NCBI GenBank assembly: GCA_019323015.1
Contig: JAHWHY010000005.1
Location: forward strand, 27,280 to 91,279
DNA: 64,000 bases
Direction of reading: 5' to 3'
Source of the DNA: Candidatus Woesearchaeota archaeon
GTDB taxonomy: Archaea; Nanobdellota; Nanobdellia; Woesearchaeales; ARS49
Shown here: positions 16,511 to 25,285 of the stretch, piece after piece
How positions within the stretch are numbered: position 1 is the first letter of the stretch
How the letters are laid out: the number at the start of each line of letters is the position of its first letter
Translations under genes and position numbers: made by a program
The notes under the pieces: generated by a model
Told to the model about the DNA's origin: nothing
The model's input: only the letters and a program-made list of their open reading frames with translations
Databases searched by the model: none

Positions 16511-16550
16511 TTGAGAAAGTTTTTTATAAGCAGCTAAGATATTTTGTTTC

Positions 16551-17408
16551 ATGTTTTGGTTTTTTGCTGCATTAATTGCAACGCTTGCAAGGACAGGGAC
16601 GCATATTGTTAACAAAAGAATTCTGCAGAAAGCTAGGTCTGTTACTCTTGTTACTGCTACTACTTTTTTTATTTGTCTTGTGTATCTGCCTGTCTTTATT
16701 TATTCTGTTGTCAAAGAGCCTGTGATTACCGCGTATCCCCTTGCATTTGTTGGTGTTGCAGCATCTGCTTTATTGAATGCTGTTGCTATTGTTATGCTCA
16801 TGCAGGGCTTGAAGTTTGGGGATATGTCTATTGCTGTTCCTTTGCGAAACCTTGTGCCTCTTTTTGCTTTGATTTGGGCAGTGGCTTTTCTTCATGAAAC
16901 TGTAACTCCTTTGGTGGTTATTGCTACTTTCTTGATTGTTCTTGGAGCTATGCTTCTGCATATTAAGAAAGGTTTTAAGCTTGCATTAAGAAGAAAAGCT
17001 TCTTTATTTGCGCTTTCTGCTGCTGTTTTGTACTCTTTTGCGCTTATTGCAGACAAATTTGTGCTTAATCACATTAAGCCTGTTAATTATACTTTTTTAG
17101 TGTACTTGACTACTCTTGTATTTCTTTTATTGTTTAATGTAATCATAAGAAATCTAAAAAATGTGCAGGCAATCTTGAGGAATAACTGGAAGCCTATTGT
17201 ATTGGTTGCTGTGTTAGCTAATCTTGGGTCTTTTTTTACTTTTACAGCAATATCTTTGACTGATGTTACAAAAATTGCCCCTGTTTTGAGAATGGAGGTA
17301 TTGTTTAGTGTTGTTGCAGGAGGATTGTTTTTCAAGGAAAAGAACATGTTGTTTAAGATACTTGGCGCAGGTCTGTTGATTGCAGGTATTTTAATGATAG
17401 TCCTTTAA
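16551..17408 (+). CDS. EamA/DMT family transporter
   Basis: A 285-residue integral membrane protein with about ten hydrophobic helices in two similar halves, the EamA drug/metabolite transporter pattern. The first half has the typical LRNLVPLFALIWAVAFLHE end-of-repeat segment and the second VLRMEVLFSVVAGGLFFKE. The substrate cannot be inferred. The last 18 nt overlap the convergent metallo-hydrolase gene. Confidence 0.8.
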   Translation: MFWFFAALIATLARTGTHIVNKRILQKARSVTLVTATTFFICLVYLPVFIYSVVKEPVITAYPLAFVGVAASALLNAVAIVMLMQGLKFGDMSIAVPLRNLVPLFALIWAVAFLHETVTPLVVIATFLIVLGAMLLHIKKGFKLALRRKASLFALSAAVLYSFALIADKFVLNHIKPVNYTFLVYLTTLVFLLLFNVIIRNLKNVQAILRNNWKPIVLVAVLANLGSFFTFTAISLTDVTKIAPVLRMEVLFSVVAGGLFFKEKNMLFKILGAGLLIAGILMIVL

Positions 17409-18218
17409 TTCTTTTTTTTTAGAATAAAGATTCAATGTTTTCTGTTTTAAATCTGCTGAGTAAGATATTGGGTCTATTGTCATGCCGTCTTCTGCTGCAA
17501 TGACTTGTGCTCCTGTTTGTTTTTGTATCTCTCTTGCTTCGTATATGGGGTTTATGTTTAATAGCTTGTTTCCAAAGTGTGTCAATACAGCTAGTTTTGG
17601 TTTTGCTTTGTTTATTATCTTTATTACATCGTCGCTGCTTAGTGTTTTTGGTTTTTTTGTGTCAAATGGATATGTGTGATTTAGTATTAAGATATCTGAC
17701 TTGCTGTACTGCTCAATCAGCTCTTTTTTGTATGCTGTATCTGAGGAATAACTTAAGACGAATTTTGGTGTGAACATCTTGAATCCTACTGTGTCTGGGT
17801 CTGTATGGTCTGTTTCTAATCCGCGGATTTCTATGTTTTCTATTGCTATTTTTTTGTCTGGTTTTGCAGGAAGTATTTTTTCTACGCAGTTTCTGTGGAA
17901 TTCTGTCAAAAATCCTGATTTCAAGAAAGATTCGCTTGCTACCAAAACTCCGTGTTTGTCTATTCCATTGAGTGTCATTGCTGCTATTAGTGCATTTACG
18001 TCATTGCAGTGCCCTAAATGCGAGTGGCTCACGAATATTGCTGTGTGGTCCCGCACATTTATGCCGTGTCTTGCTGCCTGCACTAGTGCGCCTGGCCCTG
18101 GATCTATGTGGAATTGGCAGTCATCTACCTGTATTATTATGCCTCCTGATGCTCTTGCCTGCTTGCTTGTAACTGCTATATCTCCTCCTGTGCCCAGAAA
18201 TAAGATTTTAGCTTCCAT
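17391..18218 (-). CDS. metallo-beta-lactamase fold hydrolase with altered metal motif
   Basis: A 275-residue protein of the MBL fold. The N-terminal FLGTGGD and the metal motif HSHLGH (His65, His67, His70) are visible, with later ligands in YSSDT and LTHFG. The Asp of the usual HxHxDH is replaced by Gly69, which may alter the second metal site. The start was placed at the ATG at 18218 because the longer frame would run into the SRP RNA promoter. The substrate is unknown; relatives include RNase Z-like and PhnP-like enzymes. Confidence 0.75.
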   Translation of the reverse strand: MEAKILFLGTGGDIAVTSKQARASGGIIIQVDDCQFHIDPGPGALVQAARHGINVRDHTAIFVSHSHLGHCNDVNALIAAMTLNGIDKHGVLVASESFLKSGFLTEFHRNCVEKILPAKPDKKIAIENIEIRGLETDHTDPDTVGFKMFTPKFVLSYSSDTAYKKELIEQYSKSDILILNHTYPFDTKKPKTLSSDDVIKIINKAKPKLAVLTHFGNKLLNINPIYEAREIQKQTGAQVIAAEDGMTIDPISYSADLKQKTLNLYSKKKELKDYH

Positions 18219-18276
18219 GAATATTTGGTGGGCCTGCTTGTTAATATGGATTTCTATACTGGAAACGATACGAAAT

Positions 18277-18285
18277 CTTTTTAAA
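18277..18285 (+). promoter_or_regulatory. TATA box for SRP RNA
   Basis: CTTTTTAAA is centred about 26 nt upstream of the inferred RNA start near 18307. Confidence 0.55.
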
Positions 18286-18306
18286 CCCCACATAGCTAGA
18301 ATCATC

Positions 18307-18580
18307 TGGGCAGGCTATACCGGGAGGTTAGCCGTCTCTTGTAACAGTAAATCGGCTTTATGACTGGGTTATGCATCAGGTGAGGCATAGCGCAGGCTTG
18401 TAGGTCTTGGACTCTACTGTGAGATTCTGTCCTGCAGGATTGCTGCTGTAGGAATCGCGTCAGGTCCGGAAGGAAGCAGCGCTAACTATTGTTGTCAATG
18501 CTTGGAGGGTAGCGGAATTGAGGAAAGCTCAAGGTTAAGCTTACGGGTTTGTTTTGTGTCGATCCTTTTGTGCCTGCCCA
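18307..18580 (+). ncRNA. ffs: signal recognition particle RNA (7S RNA)
   Basis: The terminal stem pairs TGGGCAGGC (18307-18315) with GCCTGCCCA (18572-18580). The diagnostic helix 8 segment GTCAGGTCCGGAAGGAAGCA starts at 18459, with the GGAA tetraloop and asymmetric loop that bind SRP54. The length of about 274 nt fits archaeal SRP RNA with an Alu and an S domain. A pyrimidine-rich CTTTCTCTTT follows as likely terminator. Confidence 0.95.
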
Positions 18581-18640
18581 CTTTCTCTTTAGTAAGATTT
18601 ATTAAGAACAGGACATCTCTTATGGAATAGGGTGGTTTTA

Positions 18641-19201
18641 ATGAACCTCAATAGGGTAGATGTTCAGCATAAAAGAAGGATTGTTAATGTTGATGGTAAC
18701 TTGGTTCTTTCCCAGATTTTAGACGGCAGGGAAGAGTATGTTACAGAAATCCATGCAAGGACAGAGATGTTTTCAAAGCCAGAAATAAGGGATATTTTTC
18801 TTTATGAGGAGGGTAGCTTAAATGGTTTTGATGCGCGCATTTCTCAAAGAGTTTTTGTTGTTGGCAGGATTGAGCGAGAGCCAGATAGTTCTTTAGTTAG
18901 TATAACTCTTGATTCTGATTTTAAAAAAAAGTATGCAGCTGCGCAGAATGAATATGCTGGCAAAAAAGATGACGCCTTGCCAAAGCCAAGTATTATGCTG
19001 CATGCAAAAGCTAAAGGCGACACTCTTGAGCTTCATGTAAAGAATCTTGCTAAGGAAGATGTTGTTCCTTTGCATAAGGATGACATCATAGTCTACCGCG
19101 AGGGCATTTTGACTGTTGAGGATGCTTCTGGTGAAGAAACTCATGAGTCTTTTGGTGTTTATGCTCTTAAGTCTGAGAAAGATTCTTTAGTCCTGGATTA
19201 A
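18641..19201 (+). CDS. conserved-looking protein of unknown function
   Basis: About 186 residues, mostly short beta strands with charged loops, no signal peptide or membrane segment. The ATG at 18641 is preferred because GGTGG lies 6 nt upstream; a GTG at 18632 is in frame but overlaps that site. It follows the SRP RNA and ends by overlapping the convergent leuS gene by 4 nt. I do not recognise a family. Confidence 0.6.
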   Translation: MNLNRVDVQHKRRIVNVDGNLVLSQILDGREEYVTEIHARTEMFSKPEIRDIFLYEEGSLNGFDARISQRVFVVGRIEREPDSSLVSITLDSDFKKKYAAAQNEYAGKKDDALPKPSIMLHAKAKGDTLELHVKNLAKEDVVPLHKDDIIVYREGILTVEDASGEETHESFGVYALKSEKDSLVLD

Positions 19202-21858
19202 TCAACTAATATTGCTGGTTTTCCAGGCATTGCTTGTTTTGCTTTTGCTTCTTTTGATTTTTCTTCTGGGATGATTTCTAGTTTTGCTTTGAATTGTTCG
19301 CTTATGTCTTTTTCTGCATTTTTGATGTTTTGTGCCTCTTCTTTTTGGTTTAATATAACTTTAGGGATTCTTGCGGGGTTCTTTATTAGTTTTGGAACCA
19401 TCTTGCTTATCTCTCCGCTGTATTTCTTTAGGTCTGTTGCCATTAATGTTTTAAGTATCTCTCCAACATTTCTTGTTTTTTCCATTTGTTTCTTTAGTTC
19501 TTTGAAGAACTTGTATTTCCACTGTGCAGCTGTTATGAATGTTATTTTCTTTAGTTCTTCTTTTCCTGTTAATTCCTGCACTTGTCTTATGTCTGATAGT
19601 ATTTGGTGTATTGCTTCTTCTTTTTGTTCTGCTGTTTCATCTATTTTTTTAGGATCAAACTTCGGCCATTTTGCCAGTGAAAGAAAATCTTTGTTTCCTA
19701 GTTTTTCCCATAACTCCTCTGTTATGTGTGGACAGAATGGGTGAAATAATTTCAAGAAGGATTCTAGTGTATCTTTGCTGACTTCCTGTTCAAATGAGTC
19801 AAATAATTCTCTTATCTTTATTACAGCAAGGTTGTATTTGAAGTTCTCGATATCCTCTGTAACTCCTTTTATTGCTTTATGGAGTTTGCTCTCTGTTTTT
19901 TTGCTTGATTTTCCTATTTTGACTGTCTCAAAGTAGTTCATGACTTTTTTCATGAATCTTGAGCTTCCTTCTACTCCTGCTGCACTCCATTCAAGGTCTT
20001 TGTCTGGTGAAGCTATAGAAACTAGAAAGAATCGCGCAGTGTCTATGCCGTATTTTTCAGATACTGTTTCTGGAAGCACGACATTTCCTCTTGATTTGCT
20101 CATTACATGGCCGTCTTCTCCGTGAAGCATGCCTTGGTTGAATAATCTCTTGAATGGTTCATCTACTTTGACAAACTTCATGTCTCTTAGTGCTTTTGTA
20201 AAGAATCTTGCGTAGATTAAGTGCATGCAGGCGTGTTCTGCTCCGCCGATGTATTGGTCTACTGGCATCCAGTAGTCTGCATTTTTCTTCTTGAACGGCT
20301 CTTTTGTATTTTTTGGATCAGTATATCTTAAGAAGTACCAGCTTGAGTCAAAGAAGGTATCCATTGTATCTGTCTCTCTTTTTGCCTCTGCTTTGCACTT
20401 TGGACATTTAACATCCACAAATTCTTTGCTTGATTCAAGAGGGTTTCCTGCTCCAAATGTTACTTTTTCAGGAAGTTTTACAGGAAGTTCTTTCTCTGGG
20501 ACAGGAACTAATCCGCATTTCTTGCAGTGCACTATTGGTATTGGTGTTCCCCAGTATCTCTGTCTGGATACTAGCCAGTCTTTTAGTTTGTAGTTTACTG
20601 TTCTTTTTCCCCATTTTTTTTTCTCTGCAAATTTTCCTATTTCTTCTATTGCGTCTCTGTTGTTCATGCCGTTAAAGTCTTCAGAGTTTACAAGTTTGCC
20701 GTCTCCTTCATATGCCCTGTTCATCTTTTCTACATCTAATTCGTAAGATGGCGGAGAAATTACTACTTTCAATGGCAGTTTGTATTTTTTTGCAAACTCA
20801 AAGTCTCTTTGGTCATGCACTGGCACAGCCATCACTGCCCCTGTTCCATAATCATATAGTGCATAATCTGCAACCCATAATGGGCATTTGTCGCCGGTAA
20901 ATGGATTGATAAAGTATTTTCCAAGGAAAACACCGTTTTTTTCTTTTCCTTCTGCTGTTCTTTCGATTATGCTTTGTTTTTCTACTTTTTTGATAAAGTC
21001 TTTTACTTCTTTTTCATATTTTGTTCCTTTTGTCCATTCTATTACTTTTGGGTGCTCTGCTGCAAGCACTAAGTATGTTATTCCATAGCTTGTGTCTGGT
21101 CTTGTTGTGAAGGTTTCTATTTCATCTATTTTTTTGCCTTTTTCGTCAACTACATCAAATTTTAGTGTTGCACCGTAGCTTTTCCCTATCCAGTTTTCCT
21201 GCATTATCTTTATTCTTTCTGGCCAATCCAGTCCAGGAATTTTGTCAAGTAGTTCATCTGCATATGCTGTTGTTTTTATGAACCATTGCTCTAGGAATTT
21301 TTTCTCTACCTCTGTATCTTTGTGTCTCCAGCACCTTCCATCATGCACTTGTTCATTTGCAAGTACTGTATTGCACTCTGGGCACCAATTAACAGGTGCT
21401 TCTTTTCTGTAGACTAGTCCTTTTTCCAGGAATTTTAAGAAGAAGTATTGATTCCATTTGTAGTATTCTGGCTGGCAGGTCGATATCATCCTGTTCCAGT
21501 CATAGCTTAATCCAAGGCTTTTTTGTTGTTTTATGAAGTTATTTATTGCTTTTGTTGTGAATTCTTTTGGTGTTGTTTTTGCTTTTATTGCTGCGTTTTC
21601 TGCAGGTAACCCGAAAGAGTCATACCCCATTGGATAAAGAACATTAAAGTTGTTCATTCTCTTGAATCTTGTATATACATCTCCTATGATGTAATTGAAT
21701 GCATGGCCCATGTGCAGCCCTGAGCCAGATGGGTATGGAAACATCTCTAAGACATAGTATTTTTTCTTTTTTGGATCTTCTTTTACATCGAAGATTTTTG
21801 CCTCTGCCCATTTCTTCTGCCATTTCTTGCTTATTTTGTTGAAATCAAATTTTTCCAT
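19198..21858 (-). CDS. leuS: leucyl-tRNA synthetase, bacterial type
   Basis: An 886-residue class I synthetase that charges tRNA-Leu. The HIGH motif is HMGH (residues 49-52) within FPYPSGSGLHMGH, and GYDSFGLPAENAAIK follows; both are hallmarks of bacterial rather than archaeal LeuRS. The zinc segment NWCPEC, the CP1 editing domain (TFTTRPDTSYG) and the bacterial-type FFDSSWYFLRY block are present. The KMSKS loop reads VMSKS. The ATG at 21858 is preferred over an adjacent GTG. Acquisition from bacteria is inferred. Confidence 0.92.
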   Translation of the reverse strand: MEKFDFNKISKKWQKKWAEAKIFDVKEDPKKKKYYVLEMFPYPSGSGLHMGHAFNYIIGDVYTRFKRMNNFNVLYPMGYDSFGLPAENAAIKAKTTPKEFTTKAINNFIKQQKSLGLSYDWNRMISTCQPEYYKWNQYFFLKFLEKGLVYRKEAPVNWCPECNTVLANEQVHDGRCWRHKDTEVEKKFLEQWFIKTTAYADELLDKIPGLDWPERIKIMQENWIGKSYGATLKFDVVDEKGKKIDEIETFTTRPDTSYGITYLVLAAEHPKVIEWTKGTKYEKEVKDFIKKVEKQSIIERTAEGKEKNGVFLGKYFINPFTGDKCPLWVADYALYDYGTGAVMAVPVHDQRDFEFAKKYKLPLKVVISPPSYELDVEKMNRAYEGDGKLVNSEDFNGMNNRDAIEEIGKFAEKKKWGKRTVNYKLKDWLVSRQRYWGTPIPIVHCKKCGLVPVPEKELPVKLPEKVTFGAGNPLESSKEFVDVKCPKCKAEAKRETDTMDTFFDSSWYFLRYTDPKNTKEPFKKKNADYWMPVDQYIGGAEHACMHLIYARFFTKALRDMKFVKVDEPFKRLFNQGMLHGEDGHVMSKSRGNVVLPETVSEKYGIDTARFFLVSIASPDKDLEWSAAGVEGSSRFMKKVMNYFETVKIGKSSKKTESKLHKAIKGVTEDIENFKYNLAVIKIRELFDSFEQEVSKDTLESFLKLFHPFCPHITEELWEKLGNKDFLSLAKWPKFDPKKIDETAEQKEEAIHQILSDIRQVQELTGKEELKKITFITAAQWKYKFFKELKKQMEKTRNVGEILKTLMATDLKKYSGEISKMVPKLIKNPARIPKVILNQKEEAQNIKNAEKDISEQFKAKLEIIPEEKSKEAKAKQAMPGKPAILVD

Positions 21859-21940
21859 CACTCAGGAGAATATGAGGTTATTTTAAAAATCTTTCTGATT
21901 AAGGAACTTTTTTATAATATTTGTTGTTTATTCTCATAAA

Positions 21941-22939
21941 ATGCAGATTTTGGCATTGTATTTGAAGGAATACATTGAAAAGAGGGTTAAAGGGAAAAAA
22001 CAGGTTATTGCCTGTATGCCTGGAACTGACAGGTCTATCTGTCAGGCTCTGGAATTAAAGGGGCATAAAGTAACAAGGTTGCCTTACACTCCTGGAAAAT
22101 CTATCAAGTTAGATAAAAAGTATGATGTTATCTTTAATTTATGTGATGGTCTTGAGGATGATCTTGATTTTGTTGAGTTTCAGGTTTTGAAGGATATTGA
22201 AAAAACAAGGATTCCTTTCACTGGCAATTCTTTAAACACTATCAGATTATGCAATGATAAAAGAAAGATAAAGCAGGTTCTTTTGAAAAAAAATATTCTT
22301 ACTCCGAATTTTCAAGTTTTCAAGTCTGATAAACAAAAACTTCGTTCTGATATGAAGTTTCCTTTAATCATTAAGCCTGTTTGTGCAGACGCTGCTGTTG
22401 GTATCTATGCTGATTCTGTTGTTAATACTGAAAAACAGCTTAGGCAGAGAGTTAAGCGGGTTTTAGTGCGTCATAAACAGCCTGCTGCTCTTGTTTCTGA
22501 GTATATTGCGGGCAGGGACTTGACTATTCCTGTTATGGGTAATAAGAAAATTAAGGTTCTTGATCCTACTGAATTAAAATATATCCGGTCGTTTAAGAAT
22601 AAGCCGAATATTCTTTCTTATGCTGCTAAGTGGCATAAAGGCAGGCCTGTTTACAAGGATAGCATAACATTAGTCAAGAATGCAAAGAAAAGATTTTCTA
22701 AGGAAGAGATGAAAAAGATTAAGTTTGCTGCTAAAGCAACGTATGCAGCTGTTGGTTGCTCTGGTTATGCAACTGTTGATGCAAGATTAGATGAGAAAGG
22801 GAATGTTTATGTCATTGAGATTAATCCTAATTGCTGGATTGGCCCTAAATCTGATACTGCTTTGACACTTCAGAAAAATTATAATGTGGATTATCCTGGC
22901 ATGATTGATAAAATAGTTAAAATAGCAAAAGAAAGATAA
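21941..22939 (+). CDS. ATP-grasp ligase, D-alanine-D-alanine ligase-like
   Basis: A 332-residue protein with the ATP-grasp order: N-terminal domain with NLCDGLEDD, the Lys in FPLIIKPVCADAAVGI, the YIAGRDLTIPVMG segment, and the metal-binding end VIEINPNCW. The arrangement resembles D-Ala-D-Ala ligase. An archaeon without murein is unlikely to use it for that product, so another carboxylate-amine ligation is more plausible. It converges on rpoN with a 4-nt gap. Confidence 0.75.
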   Translation: MQILALYLKEYIEKRVKGKKQVIACMPGTDRSICQALELKGHKVTRLPYTPGKSIKLDKKYDVIFNLCDGLEDDLDFVEFQVLKDIEKTRIPFTGNSLNTIRLCNDKRKIKQVLLKKNILTPNFQVFKSDKQKLRSDMKFPLIIKPVCADAAVGIYADSVVNTEKQLRQRVKRVLVRHKQPAALVSEYIAGRDLTIPVMGNKKIKVLDPTELKYIRSFKNKPNILSYAAKWHKGRPVYKDSITLVKNAKKRFSKEEMKKIKFAAKATYAAVGCSGYATVDARLDEKGNVYVIEINPNCWIGPKSDTALTLQKNYNVDYPGMIDKIVKIAKER

Positions 22940-22943
22940 AAAT

Positions 22944-23141
22944 TTAAGATTTCTTGAATTTTGCTGATGTGTCTATTAAGTCTACATGGCCCATCATTAT
23001 TGCTTTGCAGCAGTATCTTTCCAGGCCAAGGTCTTCCATGACGTCTTTTCTGTTTTCCCCTTTTTCTATTCTTGTCTTGAATTCTTCCCATAGCTGTCCT
23101 ATCGGTTTCCCGCAGCTCCAGCATCTTATTGGTATTATCAT
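22944..23141 (-). CDS. rpoN: RNA polymerase subunit N (Rpo10)
   Basis: A 65-residue zinc protein beginning MIIPIRCWSCGKPIG, with the second cysteine pair in ERYCCKAIMMGH, the invariant pattern of archaeal Rpo10. The start at 23141 is chosen because this N-terminus is strictly conserved and GGTGAGG lies upstream. It is the last gene of the ribosomal protein operon in this window. Confidence 0.95.
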   Translation of the reverse strand: MIIPIRCWSCGKPIGQLWEEFKTRIEKGENRKDVMEDLGLERYCCKAIMMGHVDLIDTSAKFKKS

Positions 23142-23151
23142 TTTTGTTTCC

Positions 23152-23547
23152 TCACCTGTAGGATTTTTGTCTTTTTGCCCTTGCCTTTCCATGGCAGTTT
23201 GGCTTGTGTGTTTCTTTTCTTCTTATGTCTGCGATTAGTAGTGTTCTGTCATAATCTAGGAAGTCTTTCTGCAGGCTGTTGTCTAGTGCGACTATTGCTC
23301 TTGCTATTGCCAGTCTTACTGCGTCTGCCTGGCTTGCTACTCCTCCTCCTTTCACAGAGACGTCTATGTTTATGTTGCTTACAACGTCGCCTGCTATTTT
23401 TAGGGGCTCTTTCATTCTCATCTGGTATATTTTTGGTGTTATTGTATCTAATAGTTTTGAGTTTACTCTAACAACGCCAGCCCCTGGCTTTATTGTTGCT
23501 CTTGCTATTGCGCTTTTTCTTCTTCCTGATACATGTATGACTTTCAT
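23152..23547 (-). CDS. rpsI: 30S ribosomal protein uS9
   Basis: 131 residues. The start VIHVSGRRKSAIARATIKPG and the C-terminal tail ending KSYR, which reaches the decoding site, identify uS9. The ATG at 23547 overlaps the uL13 stop by 4 nt (ATGA), which decides the start over the ATG four codons upstream. Confidence 0.95.
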   Translation of the reverse strand: MKVIHVSGRRKSAIARATIKPGAGVVRVNSKLLDTITPKIYQMRMKEPLKIAGDVVSNINIDVSVKGGGVASQADAVRLAIARAIVALDNSLQKDFLDYDRTLLIADIRRKETHKPNCHGKARAKRQKSYR

Positions 23548-23960
23548 ATTTTCTTGCAAACCTCTTCAACTGTTATTTTCTTTAGTGATTTTAATTTTCC
23601 AGCGTCTGCTCCCTGAACCTTCTCTAGTTTTTTGTCTTTGAATGTTTCAGGAACTCCTAGATAGCACATTATTCTTTTGTATGCCTGTGCTCCTTTTGTT
23701 CTTTTGTATGGAAGCATGCCTCTTATTGTTCTCCTGAAGAATCTGTCAGGCAGCCTGGATATGAATGGCCCTTTCTGCGGCTGGCCTACTTTGTTTCTTC
23801 TGTGATAGTATCTTTGTGATACTTGTTCTTTGCTTCCTGACATTATTGCTTTTTCACAGTTCATTATCTTGATAGTGTCTCCTAGCAAGGCTCTCTTAGC
23901 TGCAAAAGCTCCTACTCTTCCTACGATTGCATTTGCTGCATCTATGTATATTTCTGCCAT
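23544..23960 (-). CDS. rplM: 50S ribosomal protein uL13
   Basis: 138 residues. IDAANAIVGRVGAFAAKRAL, GPFISRLPDRFFRRTIRGML and YLGVPETFKD are characteristic of archaeal uL13. It lies between eL18 and uS9, as in other archaea, and couples to uS9 through an ATGA overlap. Confidence 0.95.
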   Translation of the reverse strand: MAEIYIDAANAIVGRVGAFAAKRALLGDTIKIMNCEKAIMSGSKEQVSQRYYHRRNKVGQPQKGPFISRLPDRFFRRTIRGMLPYKRTKGAQAYKRIMCYLGVPETFKDKKLEKVQGADAGKLKSLKKITVEEVCKKI

Positions 23961-23961
23961 T

Positions 23962-24324
23962 TTATCCTAGGATCCTCACGTTTTTTCCTTTTGGGTTTGT
24001 TTTCATTAGTTCTTGTATTGTGATGCATTTTCCTTTTGCATCTGTGATTATTTTTTTTGCTGAGTCTGAAAAGCTGAATGCTGCTACTGTTATGCCCTGG
24101 TTCAGTGCTCCGGATCCAAGCACTTTTCCTGGCACAACTATTGTTTCGTCTTTTTTTGCGTGCCTGTTTATTTTTGCTACATTTACTATTCTTCTCTGCC
24201 TTGTTGATTTAGACAGGTCGCTTGCGATTCTTTTCCAGATGCCGGCCTTCTGGCTACTTGATTCTTTCTTTAACTCTTGTATGAGTTGTTTCAGGTTTTC
24301 GTTTGTTGGTCCTGTCTTCTTCAT
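23962..24324 (-). CDS. rpl18e: 50S ribosomal protein eL18
   Basis: 120 residues matching archaeal/eukaryotic eL18: GIWKRIASDLSKSTRQRRIVN, then VVPGKVLGSG and the C-terminal end NPKGKNVRILG. It begins 7 nt after the end of tRNA-Leu on the same strand and is followed by uL13 after one base. Confidence 0.95.
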   Translation of the reverse strand: MKKTGPTNENLKQLIQELKKESSSQKAGIWKRIASDLSKSTRQRRIVNVAKINRHAKKDETIVVPGKVLGSGALNQGITVAAFSFSDSAKKIITDAKGKCITIQELMKTNPKGKNVRILG

Positions 24325-24331
24325 GGTATTA

Positions 24332-24431
24332 TGCGGGGGACGAGGTTCGAACTCGCGCAGGCACTAAGCCACTAGGCTTTTGATGATTTGCATCCTCAAC
24401 CTAGCCCGTTTGGCCACTCCGGCACCCCCGC
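24332..24431 (-). tRNA. tRNA-Leu(GAG) with intron
   Basis: Acceptor GCGGGGG/CCCCCGC with A73, a long class II variable arm and T-loop TTCGAAC. The anticodon stem CTAGG/CCTAG encloses TTGAGG, a 16-nt intron (24378-24393) and G38; the anticodon is GAG. The intron fits a BHB with central helix TTGA/TCAA and bulges GGA and AAG. The gene lies inside the ribosomal protein operon between rpoD and eL18, a position I recall from other archaea. Confidence 0.9.
24378..24393 (-). other. tRNA-Leu(GAG) intron
   Basis: A 16-nt canonical 37/38 intron bounded by 3-nt bulges around the 4-bp helix TTGA/TCAA. The internal helix is only 2 bp (TG/CA), the shortest intron in the window. Confidence 0.75.
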
Positions 24432-24485
24432 AACTTGTTGCGGGTGACGGCTTTCTGAACTTGTTCAGATTTGCCGGCACCCCGC
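24432..24485 (-). repeat. duplicated tRNA-Leu 5' fragment plus palindromic insert
   Basis: Read on the minus strand, GCGGGGTGCCGG (24474-24485) nearly repeats the first 13 nt of the tRNA that starts at 24431. Between them are the palindromes CTGAACAAGTTCAG (24455-24468) and GCAACAAGTTGC (the latter runs into the tRNA). The same arrangement with a similar core precedes tRNA-Leu(CAA) at 39855-39917. Confidence 0.7.
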
Positions 24486-24495
24486 TTTAACGGGT

Positions 24496-25278
24496 TTACT
24501 TGAGTTTTGTCTCAAACTCTTCCAGTGTTTCGTTGAATAGCACTGCTGCGTTTGAGACCATTTCTGCTGGAGTTAACTGTCCCCATGGTTCTATGAAAAA
24601 TATGAAGTTTTTGTCACTGTATTCTATCTTGACTAAATCATCGCACACGCCGTCGCATGCATCAACTAGATTATTATCCATGATTAAGTCTGCGTTTATC
24701 TTTCCGTTTTTGTCAAATACCTCTGCAGGGTATTTTTCTTTGAATTTTTCAAGCAGTTCTTGTTTGTTGCTGATTGTGATTTTTGGTTCTTTGTTAAACC
24801 AGACTAGTCCTGGGCTGAATTTTACGTGGTCTTTTCCTTCTCCTAAGACTGCTGTTGCCTCTAGCTCTATTTCTTGTCCTTTCAGTAGTTTTGCTATTGG
24901 CATTTTTGGGTATGCTGGTTTTATTTTTGGGTCTTTTGTTTTGATGTCAGATGCATACACTATTCCTGGGCCTTTTGCTTTTAGTGTCATTTTTAATGTG
25001 CATCTTGCACATCCTTCTCCTTCGCATTTGCATTTTGCTGGCAGAGTATATGCTTTCAGGTCTGTTTTCATTGGAACCAAGCCCAATCTGTGTGCGAGTA
25101 TTTCATCGTATAGTACTGAGCTGTTTTTTCTGAATTCTACTTCTTCTATTGCCATTGTTGGCACTGTGTCAATTATTGTTCTTCTGAGTGAGTTAACAAA
25201 TGCTGCATTGGTATTTTTAAGTAAAAAGCTCACGCGTCCTGTTTTTTTGTCTTTTTTTAGCATTTGGATTTCAGCCAT
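24496..25278 (-). CDS. rpoD: RNA polymerase subunit D (Rpo3)
   Basis: 260 residues. The dimerisation segment NTNAAFVNSLRRTIIDTVPT and AHRLGLVPMKTD are typical of the alpha-like subunit. The central domain has KCKCEGEGCARC, a four-cysteine set of the iron-sulfur/zinc type present in some archaeal Rpo3 proteins, and the end EPWGQLTPAEMV is conserved. It follows uS11 in the operon. Confidence 0.95.
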   Translation of the reverse strand: MAEIQMLKKDKKTGRVSFLLKNTNAAFVNSLRRTIIDTVPTMAIEEVEFRKNSSVLYDEILAHRLGLVPMKTDLKAYTLPAKCKCEGEGCARCTLKMTLKAKGPGIVYASDIKTKDPKIKPAYPKMPIAKLLKGQEIELEATAVLGEGKDHVKFSPGLVWFNKEPKITISNKQELLEKFKEKYPAEVFDKNGKINADLIMDNNLVDACDGVCDDLVKIEYSDKNFIFFIEPWGQLTPAEMVSNAAVLFNETLEEFETKLK

Positions 25279-25285
25279 TTTTTGT

